Of a stretch of DNA of 64,000 bases, positions 49,701 through 58,806 are shown one piece after another. The notes beneath the pieces were generated by a model. The model saw only the letters and a list, made by a program, of their open reading frames with translations, made no database searches and was not told the DNA's origin. Every line of letters starts with the position of its first letter. Positions within the stretch are counted from its first letter, which is position 1. The DNA comes from Accumulibacter sp. (GTDB lineage: Bacteria; Pseudomonadota; Gammaproteobacteria; Burkholderiales; Rhodocyclaceae), in the NCBI GenBank assembly GCA_020049495.1, contig JAIFKU010000035.1:1-64000 (forward strand), written 5' to 3'. A program made the translations under genes and the position numbers.

Positions 49701-50888
49701 TCAGCGTGACGCCATCCCCACCGGCAGGATGTGGTTGTCACTGAAATAGGCCCAGACATAATCGTTTTCTGTCAGGGCATCATGCACCTCGGTACTGAAT
49801 GGCTTGACGTAGGTCTTGATCAAACCTTCATAGCGATCAATTTTGTAGAAACCCTGACGAACCGCATCACCCTCCGTTGAGCCAGCGTTGGCAATGGCCA
49901 GCGCCGCCAGTTGCATCGCGTCATAGGCGTTGGCTACCCCAACGGCAGGTGTGATGTCCTCAGCACTCTTGATTTCCGGGTATTTGGCCTTGAGCGCCTT
50001 GATCACCCGCTCACCCACCGCTGATTGCTTGCCGAAGAAGCTGTAGGTCTGGACAAAAGTCACGTTCTTTGCACTCGGTCCGGCAAGCTCGGTGAATCGG
50101 CCACCGGCTGGTCCCCAGTGCGAAACAATCGGCACTTTCCAGCCCATACGATCCAGAGACTTCACGACCTGGGCGGAGGGTCCGACATTGCCGACCATGA
50201 ATAGCACATCAGCACCCGCCATTTTCAACCGGGTCAGCTGCGGAACAACATCGACATCAGTGGCTTCAAATTTTTCAACACCAACGGCTTGCATATTCTG
50301 CGCGGAGAGTGCGGCAGTAAGCCCCTTCTCATTCGACTCACCCCAGGAGTTATTCACCAGAATCATTCCCGGCTTGGTGGCTTTGAAGGTTTTCTGAGCG
50401 TAATTCAGCATGCCCCTGTCGACAATTTCATCAACTGCCGAGACGCGAAATGCAAAATTCGGCGTTGTTCCGTTTTTGGTAATCGGCGTCCCCGCCGCCC
50501 AAGGCCCCATGAACGGGACCTTCTCCTGATTGGCCATGCGCACGATGGCTATCGACACCGGTGTGTCCAGCCCACCGAAAATCACCGCGACTTTTTCCTT
50601 GTAGATCAGCTCGCGTGCGGCAGTTACCCCTTTGGTCGGATTGCCTTCGTCATCGCGCCGAACGAGTTCGATCTTGCGTCCGCCAAGCAGGCCACCTTTG
50701 GCATTGATCTCGTCGATGGCCACGCTAAGGCCTCGTGTAATGGCCTCTCCGGAAAGCGCTGATTGCCCTGACAAGGCGGTCACCAGACCGATCTTGATCG
50801 GCTCGGCTGCCAACGCCGAAGGTATTGTGCAATAAGCAGTGGCGGCTATGACTGCCGCGAGAACGGTACGTCGGTTTTTACAAAACAT
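49701..50888 (-). CDS. LivK-type ABC substrate-binding protein
   Basis: MFCKNRRTVLAAVIAATAYCTIPSALAAEPIKIGLVTALSGQSALSGEAITRGLSVAIDEINAKGGLLGGRKIELVRRDDEGNPTKGVTAARELI; start ATG 50888. Confidence 0.92.
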   Translation of the reverse strand: MFCKNRRTVLAAVIAATAYCTIPSALAAEPIKIGLVTALSGQSALSGEAITRGLSVAIDEINAKGGLLGGRKIELVRRDDEGNPTKGVTAARELIYKEKVAVIFGGLDTPVSIAIVRMANQEKVPFMGPWAAGTPITKNGTTPNFAFRVSAVDEIVDRGMLNYAQKTFKATKPGMILVNNSWGESNEKGLTAALSAQNMQAVGVEKFEATDVDVVPQLTRLKMAGADVLFMVGNVGPSAQVVKSLDRMGWKVPIVSHWGPAGGRFTELAGPSAKNVTFVQTYSFFGKQSAVGERVIKALKAKYPEIKSAEDITPAVGVANAYDAMQLAALAIANAGSTEGDAVRQGFYKIDRYEGLIKTYVKPFSTEVHDALTENDYVWAYFSDNHILPVGMASR

Positions 50889-50987
50889 GGTGCTTCTCCT
50901 AGGTGCGGTAAAAGGGGTGTGAGTCATTCCACACAGGAGCAAACGCACGATCCGTGCCAATGTTTGCAAAAACTTAAAATAATTGGC

Positions 50988-51030
50988 AACACTATGTGTT
51001 TACGTATGTCGCCAATATGGCACGCCATAT
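50988..51030. promoter_or_regulatory. Divergent intergenic region with two palindromes, candidate GntR operators
   Basis: AACAC-TAT-GTGTT (50988-51000) and ATATGGC-AC-GCCATAT (51015-51030), lying between divergent livK-like (start 50888) and NTF2-like (start 51101) genes. Confidence 0.55.
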
Positions 51031-51100
51031 GCTAACAAAACTCACACAGTGAAAATCATCCCGTTCTTGCACCGTCATTGTGCAAATCGAAAGGAATAAC

Positions 51101-51574
51101 ATGAATCGCGCATCAGATAAGTGCATCGAAAACATTCAAGACATAACTCAGCGCAGTGCCAAGCTCGTTGAGGAATATCTCCGCATTCTCATGATTCCTG
51201 ATCCACAAGGCGCCATGGCTTTCGTTTCCCCCGATCTGCAGATCCGTTTTACCGGTGGGCGTGAAATGCACTCGCCTTCCGATTGTGCCCAATTCAATTC
51301 ATCGCGCTACACCTGGGTCAAGAAGAAATTCGGCTGTACCGAAGTGGTTTCCGGCGCGTCCAATGAAGAAGCCGTGGTTTATATGATTGGTACGCTTTAC
51401 GGCGAATGGCTGGATGGCACCCCATTCAGTGGCAACCGTTATATTGACCGATACGTCGTCAAGGAAGGCCGGATTACCGAAATGCAAGTCTGGAACGACA
51501 GTGCGGAATGGCTTCTCGTCCGCGCCGGCCTGGCTGACGCATGGCCTTCGCCAATGGGAAACAGTCATGACTGA
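51101..51574 (+). CDS. NTF2/SnoaL-like protein (AtzH/HpxZ-type context)
   Basis: VEEYLRILMIPDPQGAMAFVSPDLQIRFTGGREM...YIDRYVVKEGRITEMQVWNDSAEW; AAGGAA ribosome site before ATG 51101. Confidence 0.72.
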   Translation: MNRASDKCIENIQDITQRSAKLVEEYLRILMIPDPQGAMAFVSPDLQIRFTGGREMHSPSDCAQFNSSRYTWVKKKFGCTEVVSGASNEEAVVYMIGTLYGEWLDGTPFSGNRYIDRYVVKEGRITEMQVWNDSAEWLLVRAGLADAWPSPMGNSHD

Positions 51575-52472
51575 CGATCTTCGTTTTGGCCCGCTTCCCA
51601 CGCCAGGTCGCTTTCCTTACACTGCCATTGACAAGCGACAAGACTACAACTGGCCCAATGAGACGCGACTTGCGGTCTATATTGGCTTCAACATCGAGCA
51701 CTTCGCCTTTGCACAAGGACTGGGAGCTTGTATCGGGCCGGTATCGGCGCAGCCGGATGTACTCAATTACAGTTGGCGTGAATATGGCAACCGCGTCGGT
51801 GCATGGCGTTGCCTGGATGTCTTCAATCGCCTCGGGCTCCCGACCGGTGCACTGATCAATACAGCACTCTACGACCACTGTCCGGAACTGGTCGCAGCTT
51901 TCGCCGCACGCGGTGACGAGATCATCGGCCATGGTCATAGCAACGCCATGCGTCAGAGTGATCTCGGCGAAGAAGGAGAGCGCATTTTGCTCTGCCACTG
52001 TCGAGACCGAATCATCGAGGAAAGCGGCACAGCGCCCAGTGGCTGGCTGTCACCCTGGATTTCGGAAAGCACGGTAACCACGGATCTCCTTGCCGAAACA
52101 GGCTACCACTACACGCTCAACTGGTGCCACGACGACCAGCCGATACCCATGGCAACGCGAAACGGTACGTTGTGGTCAGTTCCCTATTCGCAGGAGGCGA
52201 ATGACATACCGATGATCATTGCCCGGCGAATGGATGGCAAGGACTTCGCCCAGCTGATTATTGACCAATTCGACGAGATGCTCGACCAATCGACGCGTCA
52301 GCCGCTGGTTTTGGGCATTGCACTGCACCCATACGTCATTGGGCAGCCTTACCGCTTGCGCCACTTCAGAAGAGCGCTGGAACACATTGCTTCGGCGCGT
52401 GATGCCAATAAAATATGGATGACGACACCAGGTGCCATCTGCAGGCATGTCGACCAACGGAGTGATCTTTGA
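51567..52472 (+). CDS. PuuE-like polysaccharide deacetylase-family protein
   Basis: LAVYIGFNIEHFAF...NRVGAWRCLDVFNRLGLPTGALINTALYDHCPELVAAFAARGDEIIGHGHSN...GWLSPWISESTVTTDLLAETGYHYTLNWCHDDQP; 8-bp overlap with the upstream gene. Confidence 0.83.
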   Translation: MTDDLRFGPLPTPGRFPYTAIDKRQDYNWPNETRLAVYIGFNIEHFAFAQGLGACIGPVSAQPDVLNYSWREYGNRVGAWRCLDVFNRLGLPTGALINTALYDHCPELVAAFAARGDEIIGHGHSNAMRQSDLGEEGERILLCHCRDRIIEESGTAPSGWLSPWISESTVTTDLLAETGYHYTLNWCHDDQPIPMATRNGTLWSVPYSQEANDIPMIIARRMDGKDFAQLIIDQFDEMLDQSTRQPLVLGIALHPYVIGQPYRLRHFRRALEHIASARDANKIWMTTPGAICRHVDQRSDL

Positions 52473-52507
52473 ACCCATGAGCTCTCAGATCTGGCTCACT
52501 TTACTGA

Positions 52508-53728
52508 ATGAAAAGCATGAAAACACCTTGTGTATTGAACGACACCGTCGGCGCCTTCGTGCCACACGGCCATTTCACTCTATCACCATCACATGAAGGC
52601 CCTTTGAGCGGCTTGCGATTTGCCGCCAAGGATTTGTTCGATGTTGCCGGGCATCCCACGGGAGCAGGAAATCCAGACTGGCTGATATCGCACCCGCTGC
52701 CGGAAACGCACAGCCCGGTGATTGCACTTCTGCTTGAACAAGGCGCGGAGCTGTGCGGAAAAACTCTGACAGATGAACTGGCCTACAGCATTCATGGGCA
52801 TAACATCCACTACGGCATGCCGATCAACTCGGCAGCGCCCGAGCGCATTCCAGGCGGATCATCCTCCGGGTCGGTGGCGGCGGTTGCCGCACGCCTGGTT
52901 GATTTTGCCCTGGGAACCGACACCGGCGGATCAACGCGCGTTCCGGCAAGCTACTGTGGGGTATGGGGTCTGCGCACCACGCATGGCCTGCTCTCACGTG
53001 AAGGTCTGGTGCCCCTGCACCCGAGTTTCGATACCGTCACCTGGTTCGCCCATGAGCCGGATATTTTTGCCCGTGTCGCCGAAGTGCTGCTGCCCGTGTC
53101 AGACTTTGCGCCAAAGCGCGTGCTCTGCCTTGACGATGCGTGGCGGTTGGCCGACGACAGTTTCCAGTCAGCACTCGCTGCCGTCAGGAAAACACTGGCG
53201 GAGTTGCTGAACACTGACGCGGTGGATCAGCCAATATCCGCCACCTCGCTTGACGAATGGCGTCAGGTTTATGTCACGGCCGGAGCCTTCGAAGGCTGGC
53301 AAGTGCATGGGGCATGGATTTCAGCCCATTCCCCCAAATTTGCGCCGCCGATTACTGCCCGCTGGGAAGCCGCCGCAAAAATCACTTCACAACAATCCAC
53401 GACGGCCCAACTGCGCTGGGCTGAAATCCGGAAACACGTTCGTGGAATACTGGGAAGTGACACCGTTGCCATCCTGCCATCCGCCGCGAGTGTTGCCCCT
53501 TTACGCACGGCAGCCAATGCCACCATTGAAGAAACGCGGATTCGAACCATGCAGATTTGTTGTATTGCAGGGCTCTCCGGACTACCGCAGGTCAGTATCC
53601 CGATGACCGACCCGACAGGGTTGCCTGTCGGTATCTCTCTACTGGGCCCGGAGGGGAGTGATCGGGCACTGATTCGGCTGGCCACTCAATTGAAGTCAAA
53701 GCTTGATGTAGAATGCAAAATCATTTGA
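52508..53728 (+). CDS. Amidase-signature family hydrolase
   Basis: Ser-cisSer-Lys context present: RFAAKDLFDVAGHPTGAGNP, PGGSSSGSVAAVAA, ALGTDTGGSTRVPASYCGVWGLR. Confidence 0.92.
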   Translation: MKSMKTPCVLNDTVGAFVPHGHFTLSPSHEGPLSGLRFAAKDLFDVAGHPTGAGNPDWLISHPLPETHSPVIALLLEQGAELCGKTLTDELAYSIHGHNIHYGMPINSAAPERIPGGSSSGSVAAVAARLVDFALGTDTGGSTRVPASYCGVWGLRTTHGLLSREGLVPLHPSFDTVTWFAHEPDIFARVAEVLLPVSDFAPKRVLCLDDAWRLADDSFQSALAAVRKTLAELLNTDAVDQPISATSLDEWRQVYVTAGAFEGWQVHGAWISAHSPKFAPPITARWEAAAKITSQQSTTAQLRWAEIRKHVRGILGSDTVAILPSAASVAPLRTAANATIEETRIRTMQICCIAGLSGLPQVSIPMTDPTGLPVGISLLGPEGSDRALIRLATQLKSKLDVECKII

Positions 53729-53772
53729 TCAACAATCCAGTCAATTTATGTCTTCAATCTCCGTTGTTTGCC

Positions 53773-54507
53773 ATGGCCAAAAATAGTTCTGAACTTCAGA
53801 ACGCCAGCTTCAAGAAACGCACAAAATTGACTGTCTCTGCCAATGATTGCGAGGAGGCGATCTACAAAACGATTTTCGAGAGCGTCATGACGCAGCGACT
53901 GAAGCCGGGTACCAAGCTGCCCGAGGCCTCACTCTGCGAACTGTTCAGCGCCAGTCGGGCAACCGTACGCAAAGTCTTGCAGAGTCTGGCGCACGACCAC
54001 ATCGTTGAACTTCGTCCCAATCGCGGAGCCAGCGTTGCCGCGCCAACCCCGGAGCAAACCCGTGAAATCTTCGAAGCGAGACGGATACTGGAATCGTCCA
54101 TTGTCCGACTCGCGGCTGTTAACGCCAAACGCTTAGACATCGCTACCTTGCGACAACGTCTTAAGCAGGAACATGCTTCGCTGGATCGCTTACCCCAACC
54201 CGAATGGGTGCGGCTCGCCAGTTCATTCCATCTGGCCGTGGCCGAAACGGCCGGCAATCCGATTCTCACGCACTATCTGATCGAACTGGTCTCGCGTTGC
54301 TCGCTGATCGTGGCATTGTATGAACCGCCTGGAAACGCTTCCTGTGAGCATGAAGAGCACAGCCGGATCGTCGATTACATCGAGCAGGGTGACGGAGACC
54401 GGGCAGCTCGCCTGATGGAAAATCATTTAAGCAACCTGGAGAAGAATGTCTTTCTCAATCCTGAAGAAGATGATCATTCACTTGGGCGAATGCTTGGATT
54501 GAAATAA
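53773..54507 (+). CDS. GntR-family (FCD-type) transcriptional regulator
   Basis: wHTH IYKTIFESVMTQRLKPGTKLPEASLCELFSASRATVRKVLQSLAHDHIVELRPNRGASVA, then FCD EIFEARRILESSIVRLAA...SSFHLAVAETAGNPILTHYLIEL. Confidence 0.92.
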   Translation: MAKNSSELQNASFKKRTKLTVSANDCEEAIYKTIFESVMTQRLKPGTKLPEASLCELFSASRATVRKVLQSLAHDHIVELRPNRGASVAAPTPEQTREIFEARRILESSIVRLAAVNAKRLDIATLRQRLKQEHASLDRLPQPEWVRLASSFHLAVAETAGNPILTHYLIELVSRCSLIVALYEPPGNASCEHEEHSRIVDYIEQGDGDRAARLMENHLSNLEKNVFLNPEEDDHSLGRMLGLK

Positions 54508-54925
54508 CGACCGAGTAGTCTAGCCATCGTCCACTCAACCAGCTAACGCTATGTAGGCCCTAATACCCACTGGAGGAGAAGCTGTCGAATCAGAATGATT
54601 TATTGACCAAGGCCATCTTTTTGATGGACAACAGCTATTTCAGAGATAAAGACTCAACAACAGCTTAGACCGACCTGCCGTCTGTGAGTGGTCGGACAGA
54701 ATGACAGCTCCACTCTGATAACTGCCGTCTCACCCCTGTGAGCACGACCGGCCGGATTGGGTCGCTTGCGGAAATGAGGCCGAATACAAAACCAAAATTC
54801 AGACCCAGCAAGGTAAGCCTCGGAACAGGCCTATCCACCCTGGAGATGCTTGTTGATACCAACTGGTTTTGGCGCGAAACCGGCTCAGTTAACCGGAAAA
54901 TTCGAAAACCCGATTTGATTTTCCT

Positions 54926-56230
54926 TTAGCGCAGCCAGCCTTTTTTCCCGAAAAACCAGAATGGAACAGCCACGGATATGAACATCAGCGCCAGCGAGAA
55001 CGGGTAGCCGTACTCCCAGTTGATCTCGGGGAACCAGTTTTTGAAGTTCATGCCGTAGATGCTGGCGATCAGGGTGGGCGGCAGCATGGCGACCGAGGCC
55101 ACGGAAAAGATCTTGATGATCTTGTTCTGGTTGATGTTGATGAAGCCAACCGTGGCGTCCATCAGGAAGTTGATCTTCCCGAACAGGAATGACGTGTGCC
55201 CGTCGAGCGATTCGATGTCGCGCAGAATCTGGCGCGCGTCCTCCAGTTGTTCGGTATTGAGGAACTTGCCCCGGGTCAGGAAGGAGACGGCGCGCCGGGT
55301 GTCATGAACGTTGCGCCGGATGCGCCCGTTGAGGTCTTCCTCGCGCGCGATGTCGGCCAGGATCTTGGCCGCTTCGGTATCGGTGATTTCGGTGCCCAGC
55401 ACATGCTTGCTTACATCTTCCAGCGCGGCATAGACGTCCTCCAGCGCGTCGGCCGAATACTCGGCATCGGCGGCGTAGAGATCGAGCAGAACATCCTTGC
55501 CGTCGGTCACGTAACCGGGTTGCGTACGTGCCCGCAAGCGTTGCAGACGGAACACCGGCAGTTCTTCGGTACGCACGGTGAACAGGATGTCCCGGTGCAG
55601 AATCAGCGCCACCGCCACGTTGCGCGACCCTTCCTTGGTATCGAGCAGAAAGTCGGAGTGCAGGTGAATTTCACCGTTGTCCTCGACGTAGAAGCGCGCA
55701 CTCGCCTCGAGGTCGGTCAGGCTGCTCGGATTCGGTAATTGGACATCAAAGAAACGTCCGACCCACGATCGGATCTCCGGTGTCGGAGCGACCAGATCGA
55801 TCCAGATCGGCTTCAGGCATTTCAGATCGTACGGAGTATTGACGCTGATCTGGCTGAGCCGGCCGTTGCGCAGCTCGAAGGCACTGATGGTCGTTTTTTC
55901 GTTGCGGTGATGACTGTCGCCGATCAGGTCCTGGCGTACTTCGTCGGAGAGTATTTCGAGGATGGATTCGCCACGTTCCTCGCGCACTTCATACCAGACA
56001 ATCAGACGCTCTTCGGGCTCCAGGGCCTCGATGATCCGGGCAATCTCGGCCAGGGGAACACGTTCCAGCAGGCTGCGCAAGCCGGCCAGATGCTGCTTGT
56101 GCACCACGTCTTCGACGAGATCGTGGCGTGGCATGTCCTGACGGTGTACGAGATCCTCTACGAGCTTGTGCTTGGCGAGCAGGTCTTTCACACTGGACAG
56201 GTGATCCTGAATATTTTTTTCTTCACTCAT
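54926..56230 (-). CDS. corA: CorA-like magnesium/divalent cation transporter
   Basis: C-terminal LPPTLIASIYGMNFKNWFPEINWEYGYPFSLALM (GMN motif) with two TM segments; N-terminal MgtE-intracellular-like QHLAGLRSLLERVPLAEIARIIEALEPEERL. Confidence 0.9.
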   Translation of the reverse strand: MSEEKNIQDHLSSVKDLLAKHKLVEDLVHRQDMPRHDLVEDVVHKQHLAGLRSLLERVPLAEIARIIEALEPEERLIVWYEVREERGESILEILSDEVRQDLIGDSHHRNEKTTISAFELRNGRLSQISVNTPYDLKCLKPIWIDLVAPTPEIRSWVGRFFDVQLPNPSSLTDLEASARFYVEDNGEIHLHSDFLLDTKEGSRNVAVALILHRDILFTVRTEELPVFRLQRLRARTQPGYVTDGKDVLLDLYAADAEYSADALEDVYAALEDVSKHVLGTEITDTEAAKILADIAREEDLNGRIRRNVHDTRRAVSFLTRGKFLNTEQLEDARQILRDIESLDGHTSFLFGKINFLMDATVGFININQNKIIKIFSVASVAMLPPTLIASIYGMNFKNWFPEINWEYGYPFSLALMFISVAVPFWFFGKKGWLR

Positions 56231-56355
56231 CGCAGGTGCCTCCCCTGTCTTGCAGCGCTTCAAACAGGCGGGAATTCTAGCACGCTGCGGCGAAGTCGCC
56301 GAAGCACATTACACTTTTTCCGGAGGGACGGCGGGCACAACGAGAAAACTTCTGT

Positions 56356-57069
56356 TCAGGGCACCTGCGCCGACGGCATGCGGACAAGAATGGCCTCGGC
56401 CTTGCTGGCCAGTCCCGGTGCGCCGCGGTTGCGGTCGTAGAAACGCGGACTCGGCACCATGCCCGCCAGCCTTGCTGCCTGTTCGTCAGAGAGCTGCGCC
56501 GCACTGATGCCGTAATAGTGACGTGCCGCTGCCTCTGCACCGAACACGCCGTTACCCCATTCAATGACATTGAGGTAAACCTCGAAGATGCGCTGCTTGC
56601 TCCACACGGCCTCGATCATCAAGGTCACTACGGCTTCCTGGGCCTTGCGCCAGGGGGTTTTCGAAGGCGTCAGAAAGAGGTTTTTGGCCAGTTGCTGCGA
56701 GATGGTCGAGCCGCCGGCAACGACCTTGCCTTTTTTCCGGTTTTTCTCGAGGGCTTTCTGGATGCCGTCCCAGTCGAAGCCTTCGTGATGGACAAACAGA
56801 TCGTCTTCGGCGACGATCAGGGCGCGCTTCAGGTGATTCGAAATTTTTGCGTAGTCGACCCACTGTTTTTTGAGCTGGGCCTTGGGATCTTTGACCTGCA
56901 GCTCGACAAGGCGGATTTCCATGAAGCGCGTGCTATCCGGGTTAACCCAGTTCCACCAGAGTACCCAGCCAAACAGCCAGAACTGGTAAAGCAATAACAG
57001 CCCGAACAACGCGAGAACGAGCCATTTTGCCCAGTGCGCAACAAAGCTCGCGGCACGCTTACCGCTCAT
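56356..57069 (-). CDS. mtgA: Monofunctional biosynthetic peptidoglycan transglycosylase
   Basis: GT51 motifs VAEDDLFVHHEGFDWDGIQKALEKN, GGSTISQQLAKNLFLTPSKTPWRKAQEA, RIFEVYLNVIEWGNGVFGAEAAARHYYG. Confidence 0.94.
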   Translation of the reverse strand: MSGKRAASFVAHWAKWLVLALFGLLLLYQFWLFGWVLWWNWVNPDSTRFMEIRLVELQVKDPKAQLKKQWVDYAKISNHLKRALIVAEDDLFVHHEGFDWDGIQKALEKNRKKGKVVAGGSTISQQLAKNLFLTPSKTPWRKAQEAVVTLMIEAVWSKQRIFEVYLNVIEWGNGVFGAEAAARHYYGISAAQLSDEQAARLAGMVPSPRFYDRNRGAPGLASKAEAILVRMPSAQVP

Positions 57070-57881
57070 GCCTTCTGCAGAAGTTCCATGACCGGGGCAA
57101 TGCCGGGACGTACGCCCCGCCAGACATAAAAGGATTCAGCCGCCTGTTCCAGAAGCATGCCCAGTCCTTCGGAAATCACCGCCGCCCCCTGCTCTCGGGC
57201 AAAGATCCGGTAAGGGGTATCGCCGAGGCCATACATCATTTTGTAAGCCAGGCTGCCGGGAGCGAAAATGCCCTCGGGCAATGCCGGCATTGTTCCATGG
57301 AGACTGGCCGATGTGGCGTTGATGACGATGTCGAAGGTTTTCCCGGCCAGATCAGGCAAGTCGCAGCCGGAGACGGGGCCAAGATGGGTAAAATGATCGA
57401 CCAGCACATGCGTCTTGGACTCCGTGCGGTTGGAAATGACCAGAGCGGACGGTCGTTCATCGAGCAGCGGCCCGATCACACCGCGTGCCGCCCCGCCTGC
57501 GCCGAGCAGCAGGACACGCTTGCCGGTGATGGGCTGGGCGAGATTGACGGTGATGTCGCGGATCAGCCCGACGCCGTCGGTGTTGTCGCCGATAACTTCA
57601 TCGCCGTCGAAGAGCAGCGTATTGGCTGCGCCTGCCAGTTCGGCGCGCGCGGTCAGCCGGGTCACCAGCTGAAAGGCTTCCTGCTTGAACGGCACGGTGA
57701 CATTGGCGCCGCGCCCACCCGCGGCAATGAAGGCGTCCACCGCATCGGCAAAGCCCTCGAGCGAGGCAAGAATGGCCTTGTATTCGATATCCTCGCCGGT
57801 CTGGCGGGCGAAGGCGGCGTGGATGACGGGCGACTTGCTGTGGCCGATGGGATTGCCGAAAACGCAGTATTTATCAGTCAT
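57066..57881 (-). CDS. aroE: Shikimate dehydrogenase
   Basis: DKYCVFGNPIGHSKSPVIHAAFARQTGEDIEY...GANVTVPFKQEAFQLV...GDNTDGVGLIRDI...VLLLGAGGAARGV. Confidence 0.95.
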   Translation of the reverse strand: MTDKYCVFGNPIGHSKSPVIHAAFARQTGEDIEYKAILASLEGFADAVDAFIAAGGRGANVTVPFKQEAFQLVTRLTARAELAGAANTLLFDGDEVIGDNTDGVGLIRDITVNLAQPITGKRVLLLGAGGAARGVIGPLLDERPSALVISNRTESKTHVLVDHFTHLGPVSGCDLPDLAGKTFDIVINATSASLHGTMPALPEGIFAPGSLAYKMMYGLGDTPYRIFAREQGAAVISEGLGMLLEQAAESFYVWRGVRPGIAPVMELLQKA

Positions 57882-57917
57882 GTCGATCTGTTGGTGTGGT
57901 GAAGGATGGCTTGGAGT

Positions 57918-58805
57918 TCAGCGCGTCGAATTGGTTTCAAGCTGATTATGGCGGGTGAACGTCCAACTGCGGGTAAATTCCAGGATATCGTAATCGCGCC
58001 GGATATCCGGGGTAAACGCACCAAAGGGGGCAGCCATCTGCACAATGCGGAGGGCTGCATCATCAAGTATCTTGTGGCCTGAAGACCGGTTGATTTCCAC
58101 GCGGTCGATACTGCCATCGCTTTTTATTCTGACCGACAGAATGAGGCTTCCGTACAGCTTGCCCTTGGCCGCCTCCGGGTAATTCAGGGTACCGACGCGT
58201 TCAACCTTGATGCGCCAGTCTTCGCTGTATTGGGCGTAACTGACGCCCTCGGCCCGGGTACCCATGTTCTTCACCCGCGGGCGCTTGTTGTATTCGTCGG
58301 TCTGCCGGTCGATTTCGCCCTCAAGCCGCGCCATTTCGAGCGCCCGCGTGGCCAGATCGCGGCCGCTCAGGCTGGTGACTGTTTCAGGCTGGGCTTCCTT
58401 GTCGGCCTGGAGACGGGCTGTTTCCTTTCTGCGCGCCAGGGCCAGCAAGTGCTGCTGTTGCGCTTCAAGGGCCTGCACGCGCTTTTGCGCCTGCTCCAGT
58501 TCGCTGCCGCTCTGCTGTCTGGCTGAGGGCGGCAGGGGTGTCCTGGTCCGGCGGTTCTGCTCCGTGTTACCGCCGCCGTCAAGATTGGCCTGGGCCAGCG
58601 CCTGGGCGTTCGTCGGTTTGCGCGCCGACTTGCTGTTCACCAGGATGATGTCCAGAGCCTTGTCCTGGAAGGCCCGCGAGGCCTCGGGAAACTTGAAGTG
58701 GAGCGAGAGCAGCACGGCGTGGAAAAACAGCGAGGCACCCAGCGCGATCCACAGATTGCGGTCGGCGGGGGGCACAGCCCACAGGTGGCGGGTTACGCTG
58801 CTCAC
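57918..58805 (-). CDS. TonB-family energy transducer (probable GTG start at 58805)
   Basis: One N-terminal TM, Q/R-rich coiled-coil, C-terminal TonB box region WRIKVERVGTLNYPEAAKGKLYGSLILSVRIKSDGSIDRVEINRSSGHKILDDAALRIVQMAAPFGAF. Confidence 0.85.
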   Translation of the reverse strand: MSSVTRHLWAVPPADRNLWIALGASLFFHAVLLSLHFKFPEASRAFQDKALDIILVNSKSARKPTNAQALAQANLDGGGNTEQNRRTRTPLPPSARQQSGSELEQAQKRVQALEAQQQHLLALARRKETARLQADKEAQPETVTSLSGRDLATRALEMARLEGEIDRQTDEYNKRPRVKNMGTRAEGVSYAQYSEDWRIKVERVGTLNYPEAAKGKLYGSLILSVRIKSDGSIDRVEINRSSGHKILDDAALRIVQMAAPFGAFTPDIRRDYDILEFTRSWTFTRHNQLETNSTR

Positions 58806-58806
58806 G

